Shown: positions 8,970 through 16,762 of the stretch, one piece after another | Layout: every line of letters begins with the position of its first letter | How positions within the stretch are numbered: the stretch's first letter is position 1 | From: CAWGHZ01 sp963775315 | GTDB taxonomy: Bacteria; Pseudomonadota; Alphaproteobacteria; MPNO01; DASWLB01 | Direction: 5' to 3' | Assembly (NCBI GenBank): GCA_963775315.1 | Contig: CAVZIN010000010.1 | Location: 186,001 to 250,000 of the forward strand | Length of the DNA stretch: 64,000 nucleotides | Position numbers and translations under genes: made by a program | Notes under the pieces: model-generated | Seen by the model: the letters and a program-made list of their open reading frames with translations, nothing else | Told to the model about the DNA's origin: nothing | Database searches by the model: none

Positions 8970-9251
8970 ATGCGCCTCATTTCGTTTCGCCTTGCCGTGA
9001 TGGCTTGCGCGCTCGCCCTTGCCGGGTGCGAGGCGCCAGAGCAGGTGCTGCGCGCGGGCGTCAACCCGGTGCAGGATCTGTTCGGGTGGAACGAGGAGAA
9101 GGTCGCGCGCGACACCTGGCTGTCGCCGCTGCCGTTCGTGCCGCCGCCGAGCTATTGCTACCGGACGCTGGCCCAGTCGGACTGCTACCTCCGGCCTCAG
9201 CCGGGCGCGAGCGAACGGCTGGTCGGATACATCGGCCCGCCGCCCTACTGA
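8970..9251 (+). CDS. Small predicted lipoprotein
   Basis: A 93-residue protein with a clear lipoprotein signal: MRLISFRLAVMACALALAGC, where LAGC is the lipobox and Cys20 the likely lipidated residue. The mature part is short, rich in proline and tyrosine (PLPFVPPPSYCYRTL), contains two further cysteines, and ends PPPY. It probably sits in the periplasm or on the inner face of the outer membrane. I recognise no domain. It is convergent with rpoH, which ends 10 bp further on. Confidence 0.7.
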   Translation: MRLISFRLAVMACALALAGCEAPEQVLRAGVNPVQDLFGWNEEKVARDTWLSPLPFVPPPSYCYRTLAQSDCYLRPQPGASERLVGYIGPPPY

Positions 9252-9260
9252 CCGAGGCGA

Positions 9261-10181
9261 TCAGGCGCCCTGTGAACGGCCTTCGACCGCCGCGGTGCGG
9301 GTAGCCTGGCGCTCGATGGCGGCCGAGCGGATCGCCTTCTGCAGCTTCTCGAACGCGCGCACCTCGATCTGGCGGACACGTTCGCGCGAGATCCCGTATT
9401 CCTGCGACAGCTCCTCGAGGGTCGAGGGCTCGTCCTTGAGCCGCCGCTCGGTGAGGATGCGCCGCTCGCGCTTGTTGAGGTTCTTCATCGCGGCGCCCAG
9501 CATCTTGCGCCGCCCATCGAGCTCCTCGCGCTCGGCGAGCACCGTCTCCTGCGAATCCGACTCGTCGACCAGCCAATCCTGCCACTCGCCCTCGCCCTCG
9601 GCGCGGAGCGGCGCGTTGAGCGAGTGGTCGGGCGCGGCGAGGCGGCGGTTCATCGACACCACGTCGTCCTCGGGCACCTCGAGCCGCTTGGCGATTTCCT
9701 TCACGCTCTCCGGCGAGAGGTCGCCCTCCTCGATCTCCTGAAGCTGGCCCTTCAGCTTGCGCAGGTTGAAGAACAGCTTCTTCTGCGCCGCCGTGGTACC
9801 CATCTTCACCAGCGACCAGCTATGCAGGATATATTCCTGGATCGACGCGCGGATCCACCACATGGCGTAGGTGGCGAGGCGGAAGCCGCGATCGGGATCG
9901 AAGCGGCGCACCGCCTGCATCATCCCGACATTGCCTTCGCTGATCAGCTCGCCCAGCGGCAGGCCATAGCCGCGATAACCCATGGCGATCTTGGCGACCA
10001 GGCGGAGATGGCTCGTCACGAGCTGGTGCGCCGCATCGGTGTCGCCGTGCTCGCGCCAGCGTTTGGCCAGCATGTACTCCTGGTCGAGATCCAGCATCGG
10101 AAATTTGCGAATCTCCTGCAGATAGCGCGCGAGATTCGTTTCCGGGCTGACTTTGGTAAGGCTTGGCAGTCGAGTGTTCAT
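9261..10181 (-). CDS. rpoH: RNA polymerase sigma-32 factor RpoH
   Basis: A 306-residue heat-shock sigma factor. Region 2 contains GELISEGNVGMMQAVRRFDP and FRLATYAMWWIRASIQEYIL (core binding and -10 recognition). The RpoH box QKKLFFNLRKLKGQ, specific to sigma-32, follows near residue 135. Region 4 ends with the helix-turn-helix LEELSQEYGISRERVRQIEV for -35 recognition. It directs transcription of chaperone and protease genes after heat shock. It is transcribed in the same direction as rluD (10294-11274), which lies upstream across 112 bp that probably hold the rpoH promoter. Confidence 0.95.
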   Translation of the reverse strand: MNTRLPSLTKVSPETNLARYLQEIRKFPMLDLDQEYMLAKRWREHGDTDAAHQLVTSHLRLVAKIAMGYRGYGLPLGELISEGNVGMMQAVRRFDPDRGFRLATYAMWWIRASIQEYILHSWSLVKMGTTAAQKKLFFNLRKLKGQLQEIEEGDLSPESVKEIAKRLEVPEDDVVSMNRRLAAPDHSLNAPLRAEGEGEWQDWLVDESDSQETVLAEREELDGRRKMLGAAMKNLNKRERRILTERRLKDEPSTLEELSQEYGISRERVRQIEVRAFEKLQKAIRSAAIERQATRTAAVEGRSQGA

Positions 10182-10293
10182 TTTAAATGCCTTCCCCCTG
10201 GCCGGTCCCTGCGCCGATGACGCTTCCCCCGCGGGCGGCCGCTTTCGTACCCGTCAGAAAGCTAAACGTGCGGTGCGTGGACACCGTTCCAGG

Positions 10294-11274
10294 TTAAACG
10301 TCCTCTAAGCAACGCTCTAACATATTCATAAAAGAAGGCGAATCTTTGACGAAATCAAGGCGCTGACCGGTGGTCGGATGGTCGAACCCGAGCTGGTAGG
10401 CATCCAGCGCCTGATGCCCCAGCCCGATCACGGCGGGGATCGCCGCCGCCGCCCCATGGCGCCGCGCCGCCTGGGCCCCGCCGCCATAGGTCGGATCGCC
10501 CACCACAGGATGTCCGATCCTCGCCATATGTACACGAATCTGATGGGTCCTTCCCGTCTCTAGCCGACACTCGACCAGGCTGGCGGCGCGCCCGACCCGC
10601 CGCAGCACACGGTAGCGGGTGACCGCGCGCTTTCCGCCTCGTTCGACCACCGCCATCTTCTTACGGTCGTGCGCGGCCCGGCCGATATTCCCTTCGATCA
10701 CACCTTCGGCCGGTCGCGGCACGCCCCAGACAAGCGCCCGGTAGGCCCGGGTGACGGTGTGGGCGGCGAACTGCACCGCGAGGGAGCGGTGCGCCTCGTC
10801 GGTCTTGGCGACCACCATCAGCCCCGACGTGTCCTTGTCGAGCCGGTGCACGATGCCGGGCCGCCGCACTCCGCCGATGCCGGACAGCGAGCCGCCGCAA
10901 TGGGCGAGCAGTGCGTTGACCAAAGTGCCGTGGGCGGAGCCGGGCGCCGGATGCACCACCATCCCCGCCGGCTTGTCGAGCACAAGGAGGTGCGCGTCCT
11001 CGTACTTCACGTCGAGCGGGATCGCCTCGGGCTGCGGGCGGGCCGGGGCCGGCGGCGGCACGACGATGCGGAACGACTGGCCCGGTTTGACCCGGTAGGA
11101 GGGCTCGTCTATGGTCGCGCCCGCCAGTGACACTTGGCCGGCGGCGATCAGCGCCTGCGCCCGGTTGCGCGACAGGCCGGGGACGCGCTCGGCAATCAGC
11201 CGGTCGAGCCTGCTCCCCGCCGCATCGGGCCCGGCCATGACGCTGTGCTCGCTGCCCCCGCCTTCCGACACCAT
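10294..11274 (-). CDS. rluD: RluD-type 23S rRNA pseudouridine synthase
   Basis: A 326-residue RluA-family enzyme that isomerises uridines of 23S rRNA helix 69. An N-terminal S4 RNA-binding domain (RLDRLIAERVPGLSRNRAQA) is followed by the catalytic motif GIVHRLDKDTSGLMVVAKT near residue 143, with the essential aspartate in HRLDKDTSG. GRTHQIRVHMARIGHPVVGD is the second conserved block. I chose the start at 11274; an internal Met13 (11238) is an alternative. It diverges from the small membrane protein gene at 11296 with only about 21 bp between the starts, so the promoters must overlap. Confidence 0.92.
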   Translation of the reverse strand: MVSEGGGSEHSVMAGPDAAGSRLDRLIAERVPGLSRNRAQALIAAGQVSLAGATIDEPSYRVKPGQSFRIVVPPPAPARPQPEAIPLDVKYEDAHLLVLDKPAGMVVHPAPGSAHGTLVNALLAHCGGSLSGIGGVRRPGIVHRLDKDTSGLMVVAKTDEAHRSLAVQFAAHTVTRAYRALVWGVPRPAEGVIEGNIGRAAHDRKKMAVVERGGKRAVTRYRVLRRVGRAASLVECRLETGRTHQIRVHMARIGHPVVGDPTYGGGAQAARRHGAAAAIPAVIGLGHQALDAYQLGFDHPTTGQRLDFVKDSPSFMNMLERCLEDV

Positions 11275-11295
11275 CAGCGCGAGAGATCACGAATC

Positions 11296-11622
11296 ATGGC
11301 GATGCTCAAGGGGTTGGTCATCGGCCTCGGCCTGCTGATCGTGCTGGCACTGGGGGTGATCGCGGTCACCGTCGCCAACCGCACGTCCGGCCCCAAGACC
11401 ACCGAGGCCCCGGTCGCGACGGCCGCGCCCGGCGCCTTCGGCAAGGTGCACGTGGAGCTGCCTCCCGGCGCGCGGGTGGTCGAGACCCATATCGAGGGCG
11501 GACGCCTAGTGCTGCGGATCGTCCGCCCGGACGGCAGCGAGGCGGTGCTGGCGTATGACCTGGCGGGCGGGCGCCCCGCCGGCACGGTCGAACTCGGAAC
11601 CGCGCCGGCGGCAGCGAAGTGA
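11296..11622 (+). CDS. Small single-pass membrane protein, unknown function
   Basis: A 108-residue protein with one N-terminal membrane segment (MAMLKGLVIGLGLLIVLALG, continuing VIAVTVANR), then an Ala/Pro/Thr-rich linker. A compact domain follows (VHVELPPGARVVETHIEGG, then LVLRIVRPDGSEAVLAYDL). The predicted topology is N-in with a periplasmic domain. It resembles short conserved proteins of unknown function in alphaproteobacteria next to rluD/rpoH, but I cannot name a family. It diverges from rluD and converges on the cytochrome gene at 11627. Confidence 0.7.
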   Translation: MAMLKGLVIGLGLLIVLALGVIAVTVANRTSGPKTTEAPVATAAPGAFGKVHVELPPGARVVETHIEGGRLVLRIVRPDGSEAVLAYDLAGGRPAGTVELGTAPAAAK

Positions 11623-11626
11623 GCCG

Positions 11627-12499
11627 CTACTGCACCTTGTGGTGGATCGGCTTCAGCGTGCGGAGATAGGCGACCACCGCGTCCAGATCCTCGGGGGCCA
11701 TCTTCGCGAAGTGCGTGAACGGCATGGGCACGCCGAGCTTGCGCTTGCTGCTGGGGTCCAGGCCCGAGGTGATCGCCTCCTTGATCTGTGCGTCGGTCCA
11801 GCCGCCGATGCCGGTTTCCTTGTCCGGGGTGATGTTCGCCGACATGATCACGCCGCCGCCCGGCTGATCGAAGGGGAAGCCGCCGGCGCCCAGCGAATTC
11901 TCGTAGTCGTAGCGCCCGCGCACCTGCGGGGTATGGCATTCCATGCAGTGGGCGAGCGGGCCCGCGATGTAGCCGCCATAGGCCACCTTGTCAGATTTGG
12001 GCGGGGCCGTGACGTTTTCGGCCGGCTGCTCGGAGTGCAGTGGCATCTTGTAGTTCGACTTCGGCACCTTGTGGCTGATCGGCTTGATCGTCCGGAGATA
12101 GGCGACGATCGCATGCACGTCGTCATCGGACATGCGGTTGTACATCTCGATCGGCATCGGCGGGCCGATCACCGTACCGTCGGGCCGGCGCCCGTTGCGG
12201 ATGGCGGCCACGATCTGGTCGTCGGTCCAGCCGCCGATACCCGTCGCCTTGTCCTGGGTGATGTTCGCGCTGACCGCGCGGAACACGGGCGAGGTGAACA
12301 CGAACCCGCCGGCGAAGCGCATGCCCTTGCCCTTGGGCCCGGGGATGGTATGGCAGTCGTCGCAGGCGACGACCGCGTCCATCAGGTAGGTGCCGCGCTC
12401 GACCGGCGTCTCGGCCCTCGCGATGCCGACGTGAAGCAGCATCGCGGCGGACGCGAACAGCGTGCTGGCGCGAATGGCGCGCCGGATGGTGCTGTGCAT
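11627..12499 (-). CDS. Dihaem c-type cytochrome, periplasmic
   Basis: A 290-residue protein with a Sec signal peptide ending near GIARA-ETPVE, followed by two homologous cytochrome c domains. Haem motifs are CDDCH near residue 50 and CMECH near residue 185. Each domain contains the repeated segment ITxDKxTGIGGWTD and ends in a VAYLRT(I/L)KP helix. This duplicated architecture is typical of the cytochrome subunits of membrane alcohol, gluconate or aldehyde dehydrogenases and of stand-alone dihaem cytochromes. No dehydrogenase gene is adjacent, so it probably acts as a free electron carrier. The partner is not known. Confidence 0.85.
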   Translation of the reverse strand: MHSTIRRAIRASTLFASAAMLLHVGIARAETPVERGTYLMDAVVACDDCHTIPGPKGKGMRFAGGFVFTSPVFRAVSANITQDKATGIGGWTDDQIVAAIRNGRRPDGTVIGPPMPIEMYNRMSDDDVHAIVAYLRTIKPISHKVPKSNYKMPLHSEQPAENVTAPPKSDKVAYGGYIAGPLAHCMECHTPQVRGRYDYENSLGAGGFPFDQPGGGVIMSANITPDKETGIGGWTDAQIKEAITSGLDPSSKRKLGVPMPFTHFAKMAPEDLDAVVAYLRTLKPIHHKVQ

Positions 12500-12783
12500 T
12501 TGCCCCCCCCAATAGCTTTCCCCGCCATGCGTTCCGTGCGGGTTCGAGCACGATTACAGCAAGAATAACGTAAAACTGCAATCGCGTTAAAAGGCGGATG
12601 GTGGATAACCATGCCGAACACTTGGCGAGCTTTTGCAAAGGCGGGAGCGGGCGCTCGGCTCGCGAGCCCTGGGCTGGCGAGGCTCATTGGGCCGGCGCCG
12701 CCTGACCATCAGCGCGACGCGCGCCTGCCGCCGCCGAGACGCTTGATCGCCGAAGCCCGTTGCCCTATGTGTGGGGCCGCCGC

Positions 12784-12859
12784 GTCCCCTTCGTCTAGTG
12801 GCCTAGGACGTCGCCCTCTCACGGCGATAACAGGGGTTCGAATCCCCTAGGGGACGCCA
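12784..12859 (+). tRNA. tRNA-Glu (anticodon CUC), island attachment site
   Basis: A full cloverleaf can be drawn. The acceptor stem is GTCCCCT pairing with AGGGGAC, and the anticodon stem is TCGCC/GGCGA around the loop CTCTCAC, giving anticodon CTC. The T arm is CAGGGG-TTCGAAT-CCCCT-like, and CCA is encoded at 12857-12859. The gene is intact. Its last 44 bases are duplicated at 41274-41317, which marks it as the attB site used by the island integrase. Confidence 0.95.
12816..12859 (+). repeat. attL core: 3' end of tRNA-Glu
   Basis: The left copy of the 44-bp direct repeat begins CTCTCACGGC and ends GGGGACGCCA. It covers the anticodon loop through to CCA, so integration leaves the tRNA functional. 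The next base differs between copies (G here, A on the right). Confidence 0.92.
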
Positions 12860-12883
12860 GCATTTCCCCGCCCTTGCTCCCGT

Positions 12884-12902
12884 TTTGGCTATTTTTTGGC
12901 TA
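12884..12902. promoter_or_regulatory. Paired TTTGGCTA boxes, left island end
   Basis: Two TTTGGCTA octamers at 12884-12891 and 12895-12902, repeat-to-repeat spacing 11 bp, followed by AATATGCGGCG. The same pair with the same spacing occurs at 41144-41162 inside the right end. They are candidate arm-type binding sites for the island integrase or its directionality factor. This is inferred from position and phasing only. Confidence 0.45.
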
Positions 12903-12937
12903 ATATGCGGCGCCGTTTATGCGGCGGCCGCGCGCCT

Positions 12938-13654
12938 TCACTCTTCCCACCGCTCCGCCGCCAGCGGCAGATCGTTCAGCTCGGCTCGAGCCTCTCGCCA
13001 GTTAGGGTAGTGCTCGGACATCAAGGCGAGGAATCGCTCGCTATGCGTCGGCTCGATCAAGTGGATCATCTCGTGCACGACGACGTATTCGAGCAGGTCC
13101 TTCGGCTTCTTCGCGAGTTCGGTGTTGAGCCGGATGTGCCAGGCGCGAGAGTTGGCGCTACCCCACTTGGTCTTCATGCGCTGCAGGAAGTAGCCGTCCA
13201 CAGAGACGCCAAGTCGTGGCTCCCATTTGGCGATCAGCCTAGGGACGATCTCGTGAAGCAGGGCCTTATGCCAATCGTGCATCAGTCTCGCGCGCACCGC
13301 CTCGGTACTGCCAGGCCGCACGACCAGCGTTATGCGACGGTGATCGAGCCTGACGTGCGGTTTGCCGTGCTGATGCTCGACCGCCAGTAGATGGCGCCGC
13401 CCCCAGAGATAGTGGGACTCACGTGTGACGAATTTGCGGGGCGCTTCCCGGGCCTGCTTGGCGTACCCGGCCTGCTGTGTCCGTATCCAGGCCAGCTTCG
13501 ATACGGCGTAGGCGCGTGCCACTTCGCTCCGGGTGCCCTTAGGCGCGACCAGGGTCACTCGGCCGTCAGGCGGATGCACGGAAAGATGAACGTGCTTGAC
13601 CGCCTTGCGGGTCAGCTCAATTGATATGTCGCCGAGCTGCAGGGTCTCGCTCAC
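12938..13654 (-). CDS. YgjP-like (DUF45) metallopeptidase, last gene of type I R-M operon
   Basis: A 238-residue protein of the YgjP/SprT-related zinc metallopeptidase group. The catalytic motif is VVVHEMIHLIEPTHSERF near residue 190 (H-E-x-x-H with a downstream histidine). KTKWGSANSRAWHIRLN just before it is the usual YgjP substrate-side block. Its start overlaps the hsdR stop by 4 bp, so it is translated as the fifth gene of the restriction operon. YgjP-like genes often accompany type I systems. A role in processing or turnover of a restriction subunit is plausible but unproven. Confidence 0.82.
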   Translation of the reverse strand: MSETLQLGDISIELTRKAVKHVHLSVHPPDGRVTLVAPKGTRSEVARAYAVSKLAWIRTQQAGYAKQAREAPRKFVTRESHYLWGRRHLLAVEHQHGKPHVRLDHRRITLVVRPGSTEAVRARLMHDWHKALLHEIVPRLIAKWEPRLGVSVDGYFLQRMKTKWGSANSRAWHIRLNTELAKKPKDLLEYVVVHEMIHLIEPTHSERFLALMSEHYPNWREARAELNDLPLAAERWEE

Positions 13655-16600
13655 TCATACCCCGATTGGTTCTTGACCAGCTCGAACAGTGCCTGCGTCG
13701 CCGCGCGGTTGCGATCGAGTAGTGGGAATAGCGCGTTCAGCACCTGCACTTCCCGAGCGTGGTCGCCCTTCCAACCGGCCGGCGCCTGCTCCCGCATCAC
13801 GCGGTCGATCTCCAGGGCCAGCTTCGCGAGCTCCATGTCCTCGGGTTGAGGTTTGGCCGTGCCCGATGGTGCGCCCTTGGCGGCGGCGAGGATTTGCGGA
13901 AGGTTGCGGTAGATGACAATCGCCTCCCGGTTGCCGTGAAGTACGGCGGGAACATCCACTTCGGGTTGTTTCGCTGCCAGCCGCTTGGCCAGGGCCTCCG
14001 CCTTGCGCAGGAACTCTTCGTAGGCCGCCGCTTCCGCGCGGCTCTGCTTGATCAGGTCATCGAGCAGCGTCGACATCTCGGCATAGAAGCGCGGGTCCGT
14101 GAGCTGCTCCCGGATAATGGTCTTGCGGACGTTGTTGATGATCCCCTCGGCAATGGCATTGCGCGACAGCTTGCCCTTCTCGTTGAGCTTCTTAGCGATC
14201 GCATCGTGGATCCCGGTCTGGATGATCAGTTCCGTCAACGAGAGGTCGCTGAGGTCGCCCTGCTGCGCCGCAGGGTCGGCCTGTACGTAGGTATTGAGCA
14301 GGTGGCGCATATCCGCCTCGAAGGGCTTGATGTCCAGCTCCTCGCCCGAGTGCTTCTTGATGGCCGCGCGGAGGTCGCTGTAGAACGCCACTTCCTGCTT
14401 GATGGCATCCGCCTCGGGTTCGGAGTAACCCGCCTTGACCAACTCGCCCGCCATTTCGGAGTAGGCGCGCACGAAACTTGCGACGGCTTTGTAGAAGGAG
14501 ATCCGCAACGGCTCGGTGTCACTGAGCGCCTTCGGATCGGCGGCGTCGCCGCAGAAGTAGCGCAGGAAGTGCTCAACCTCGCGCGGTGGCGGAACTGGCT
14601 CGCACAGGTGCCGCAAGGCTTCGCCCGCCAGATCGAGCTGCTTGCGCCCTTCTTTGATCCAGTCTTTGAGTTCGACGTTGTTGCTCGTGCCGCCCTCGTC
14701 GATGTCCAGCTCGTCCGAGCTGTAGACAGCGATGGCCTCCTGCACGTTCTTGAATAGCTCCTTGAAGTCAACGATGTGCCCGTAATCCTTGTCGTCGCCG
14801 TCCAGGCGGTTGGTGCGGCAGATCGCCTGGAACAGGTTGTGGTCGTGCAACTCGTTGTCCAGGTAGATATATGTGCAGCTCGGCGCGTCGAAGCCCGTGA
14901 GCAGCTTGCTCACCACGATCACGAGCTTCGTGTTGGCAGGCTCCTCGATGAAGCGGCGCTTGATTTCGGTCTCGTACGTTTCGGTCGTAGAGCCTCCAAG
15001 GATGTGGTCCGTGTAGGAGTCGTATTTGTATCGCTCGTCGCTGTTGACCGGCTCGCGCGAGATGGCGTTGTGGTTCGGCTCATACGACGTGACGATGCCG
15101 ACATAAGGGCCAAAGGACGTGTTCTGGAACAGCCGGAAGTAGTGACAGGCGTCGTAGATGCTGGCCGCCACCAGGATCGCTGTGCCGCGGTCACTGTTGA
15201 GTCGCGGCTTGAGGCTGAAATCCTCGATGATGCTGGCGACGATGCGCTGCTTGCGCTCCTGGGCGTTCATCAGCTTCTCCAGCGTGGCCCAGCGCTTGCG
15301 CACCACGGCCTTCTGGAAATTGTTGAGACCCTTGGTCTTCTCCTCGAACCATGCATCGATAGTTGCGCGTGAGCCGAGCCGCTGCGGCACATCGCGGGCT
15401 TCGTACTTGAGATCGAGAATTACTCGGTCGGCCACGCCCTCGTGAAACTTGTAGGTGTGGATGTAGGTGCCGAACACCTCGCGCGTGGTCTGCTTGTCCT
15501 TGCGCAACAGCGGCGTGCCGGTGAAACCGACGAACAGCGCGCTCCCCAGCCATCGCTTCATCTGCCGGTTCATGTCGCCGCCCTGTGTGCGGTGGCACTC
15601 GTCCACGAAGACGTGGAACCGTCCGTGCACGGGCGGCGGATCGCCTTCGAGGTCCGCGGGGTCGAACTTGTGCACCAGCGCGCACAGGAGGCGCGGCGTG
15701 GTGGCGCCCAGCTTCGCCACGAACTCCGCGCGGGAGGTGATGCGCGGCGAGGGCGAGTTCTCGCCGACCACCCCGGCGTTCTTCATGACGCCCTCGATCT
15801 GCTTGTCCAACTCGTCGCGGTCGGTGACGATCAGGATGCGCCCCTCGGGATCGTGCTCCAGGATCCACTTCGCCAGCATCACCATCAGGATGCTCTTGCC
15901 GCTGCCCTGGGTGTGCCAGATCACGCCACCCTCGCGGCGGCGGATGCGCTCCTGCGCGGCCTTCAGCCCCACGTACTGGTGCGGGCGCGGCACCTTCTTC
16001 TGGCCGGCATCGAAGATGATGCAGTTGCGGATCAGGTCCAGCAGCCGAGCCTTGCCGCACATCTGCGCCAGCGGCCGGTCCAGCAGGCTGCCGCGCTCGA
16101 TGGCTGAGCTGCCCGTCTCGTCCTTCCACTCGACGAAGAGCGTCTCCGGCGTGCCCGTGGTGCCGTAGCGCAAGCCCTGCGAAGTCGCTGCCCGCGAAAA
16201 CGAGCTGCACCGTACTGAAGAACGGCTTGTTGAAGATCTCTTCCTGGTTGGTGATGAGCTGGCGCACGCCATCCCCCACCTCCACCGAGCTTCGCTTGAG
16301 TTCGATCACGCCGACCGCGATCCCGTTGAGATACAGCACCACATCTGGCCGTCGCTCGTGGCCGCCGCGGAGCGTCACCTCCTCCGCCAGCGCGAAGTCG
16401 TTCGCCTCGGGATGCTCCCAGTCCACCAGGTGCACCGTCTGGTACGCCTGCCCGGCCGCGGTCTGCACCGGCGCGCCATAACGTAGCAACTGGTAGGTGC
16501 GCAGGTTCGCCTGGTAGAGCGTGATGCCAGTTGAATCTGCGGCCGTTTCCAGCTTTTGCAGCGCGGCGGAAATCTGCGCGTCGGTGTAGCCGCGTGCGCT

Positions 16601-16762
16601 CAAGTTGGCCCGCAGCAGCTCGGTCTCGATGCTGCGGTTGTTAGCCCGGTCGCTCCAGTCGCCCAGGTAGCGATAGCCCAAATTGTTGGGACGCGCAGGG
16701 TCCGCGAAAAGGGCGACGATGCGCCTCTGCGTCTTGCGTTCGGACCGAGGTTCTTCAGGCAT
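13651..16762 (-). pseudogene. hsdR: Type I restriction endonuclease subunit HsdR, frameshifted
   Basis: HsdR is the ATP-dependent translocase and nuclease subunit. The first segment starts MPEEPRSERKTQRRIVALF and carries the nuclease site RPDVVLYLNGIAVGVIELKR (PD-(D/E)xK) near residue 140. It reads in frame to FSTVQLVFAGSD. An extra base at about 16182 moves the rest into another frame, where it continues SQGLRYGTTGTPETLFVEWK. The motor then has WHTQGSGKSILMVMLAKW (Walker A), DECHRTQGG (motif II) and FTGTPLLRKD. Without the extra base the product would be about 1037 residues, the normal length. One indel is the only defect, so a sequence error or recent inactivation is equally possible. Confidence 0.88.
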
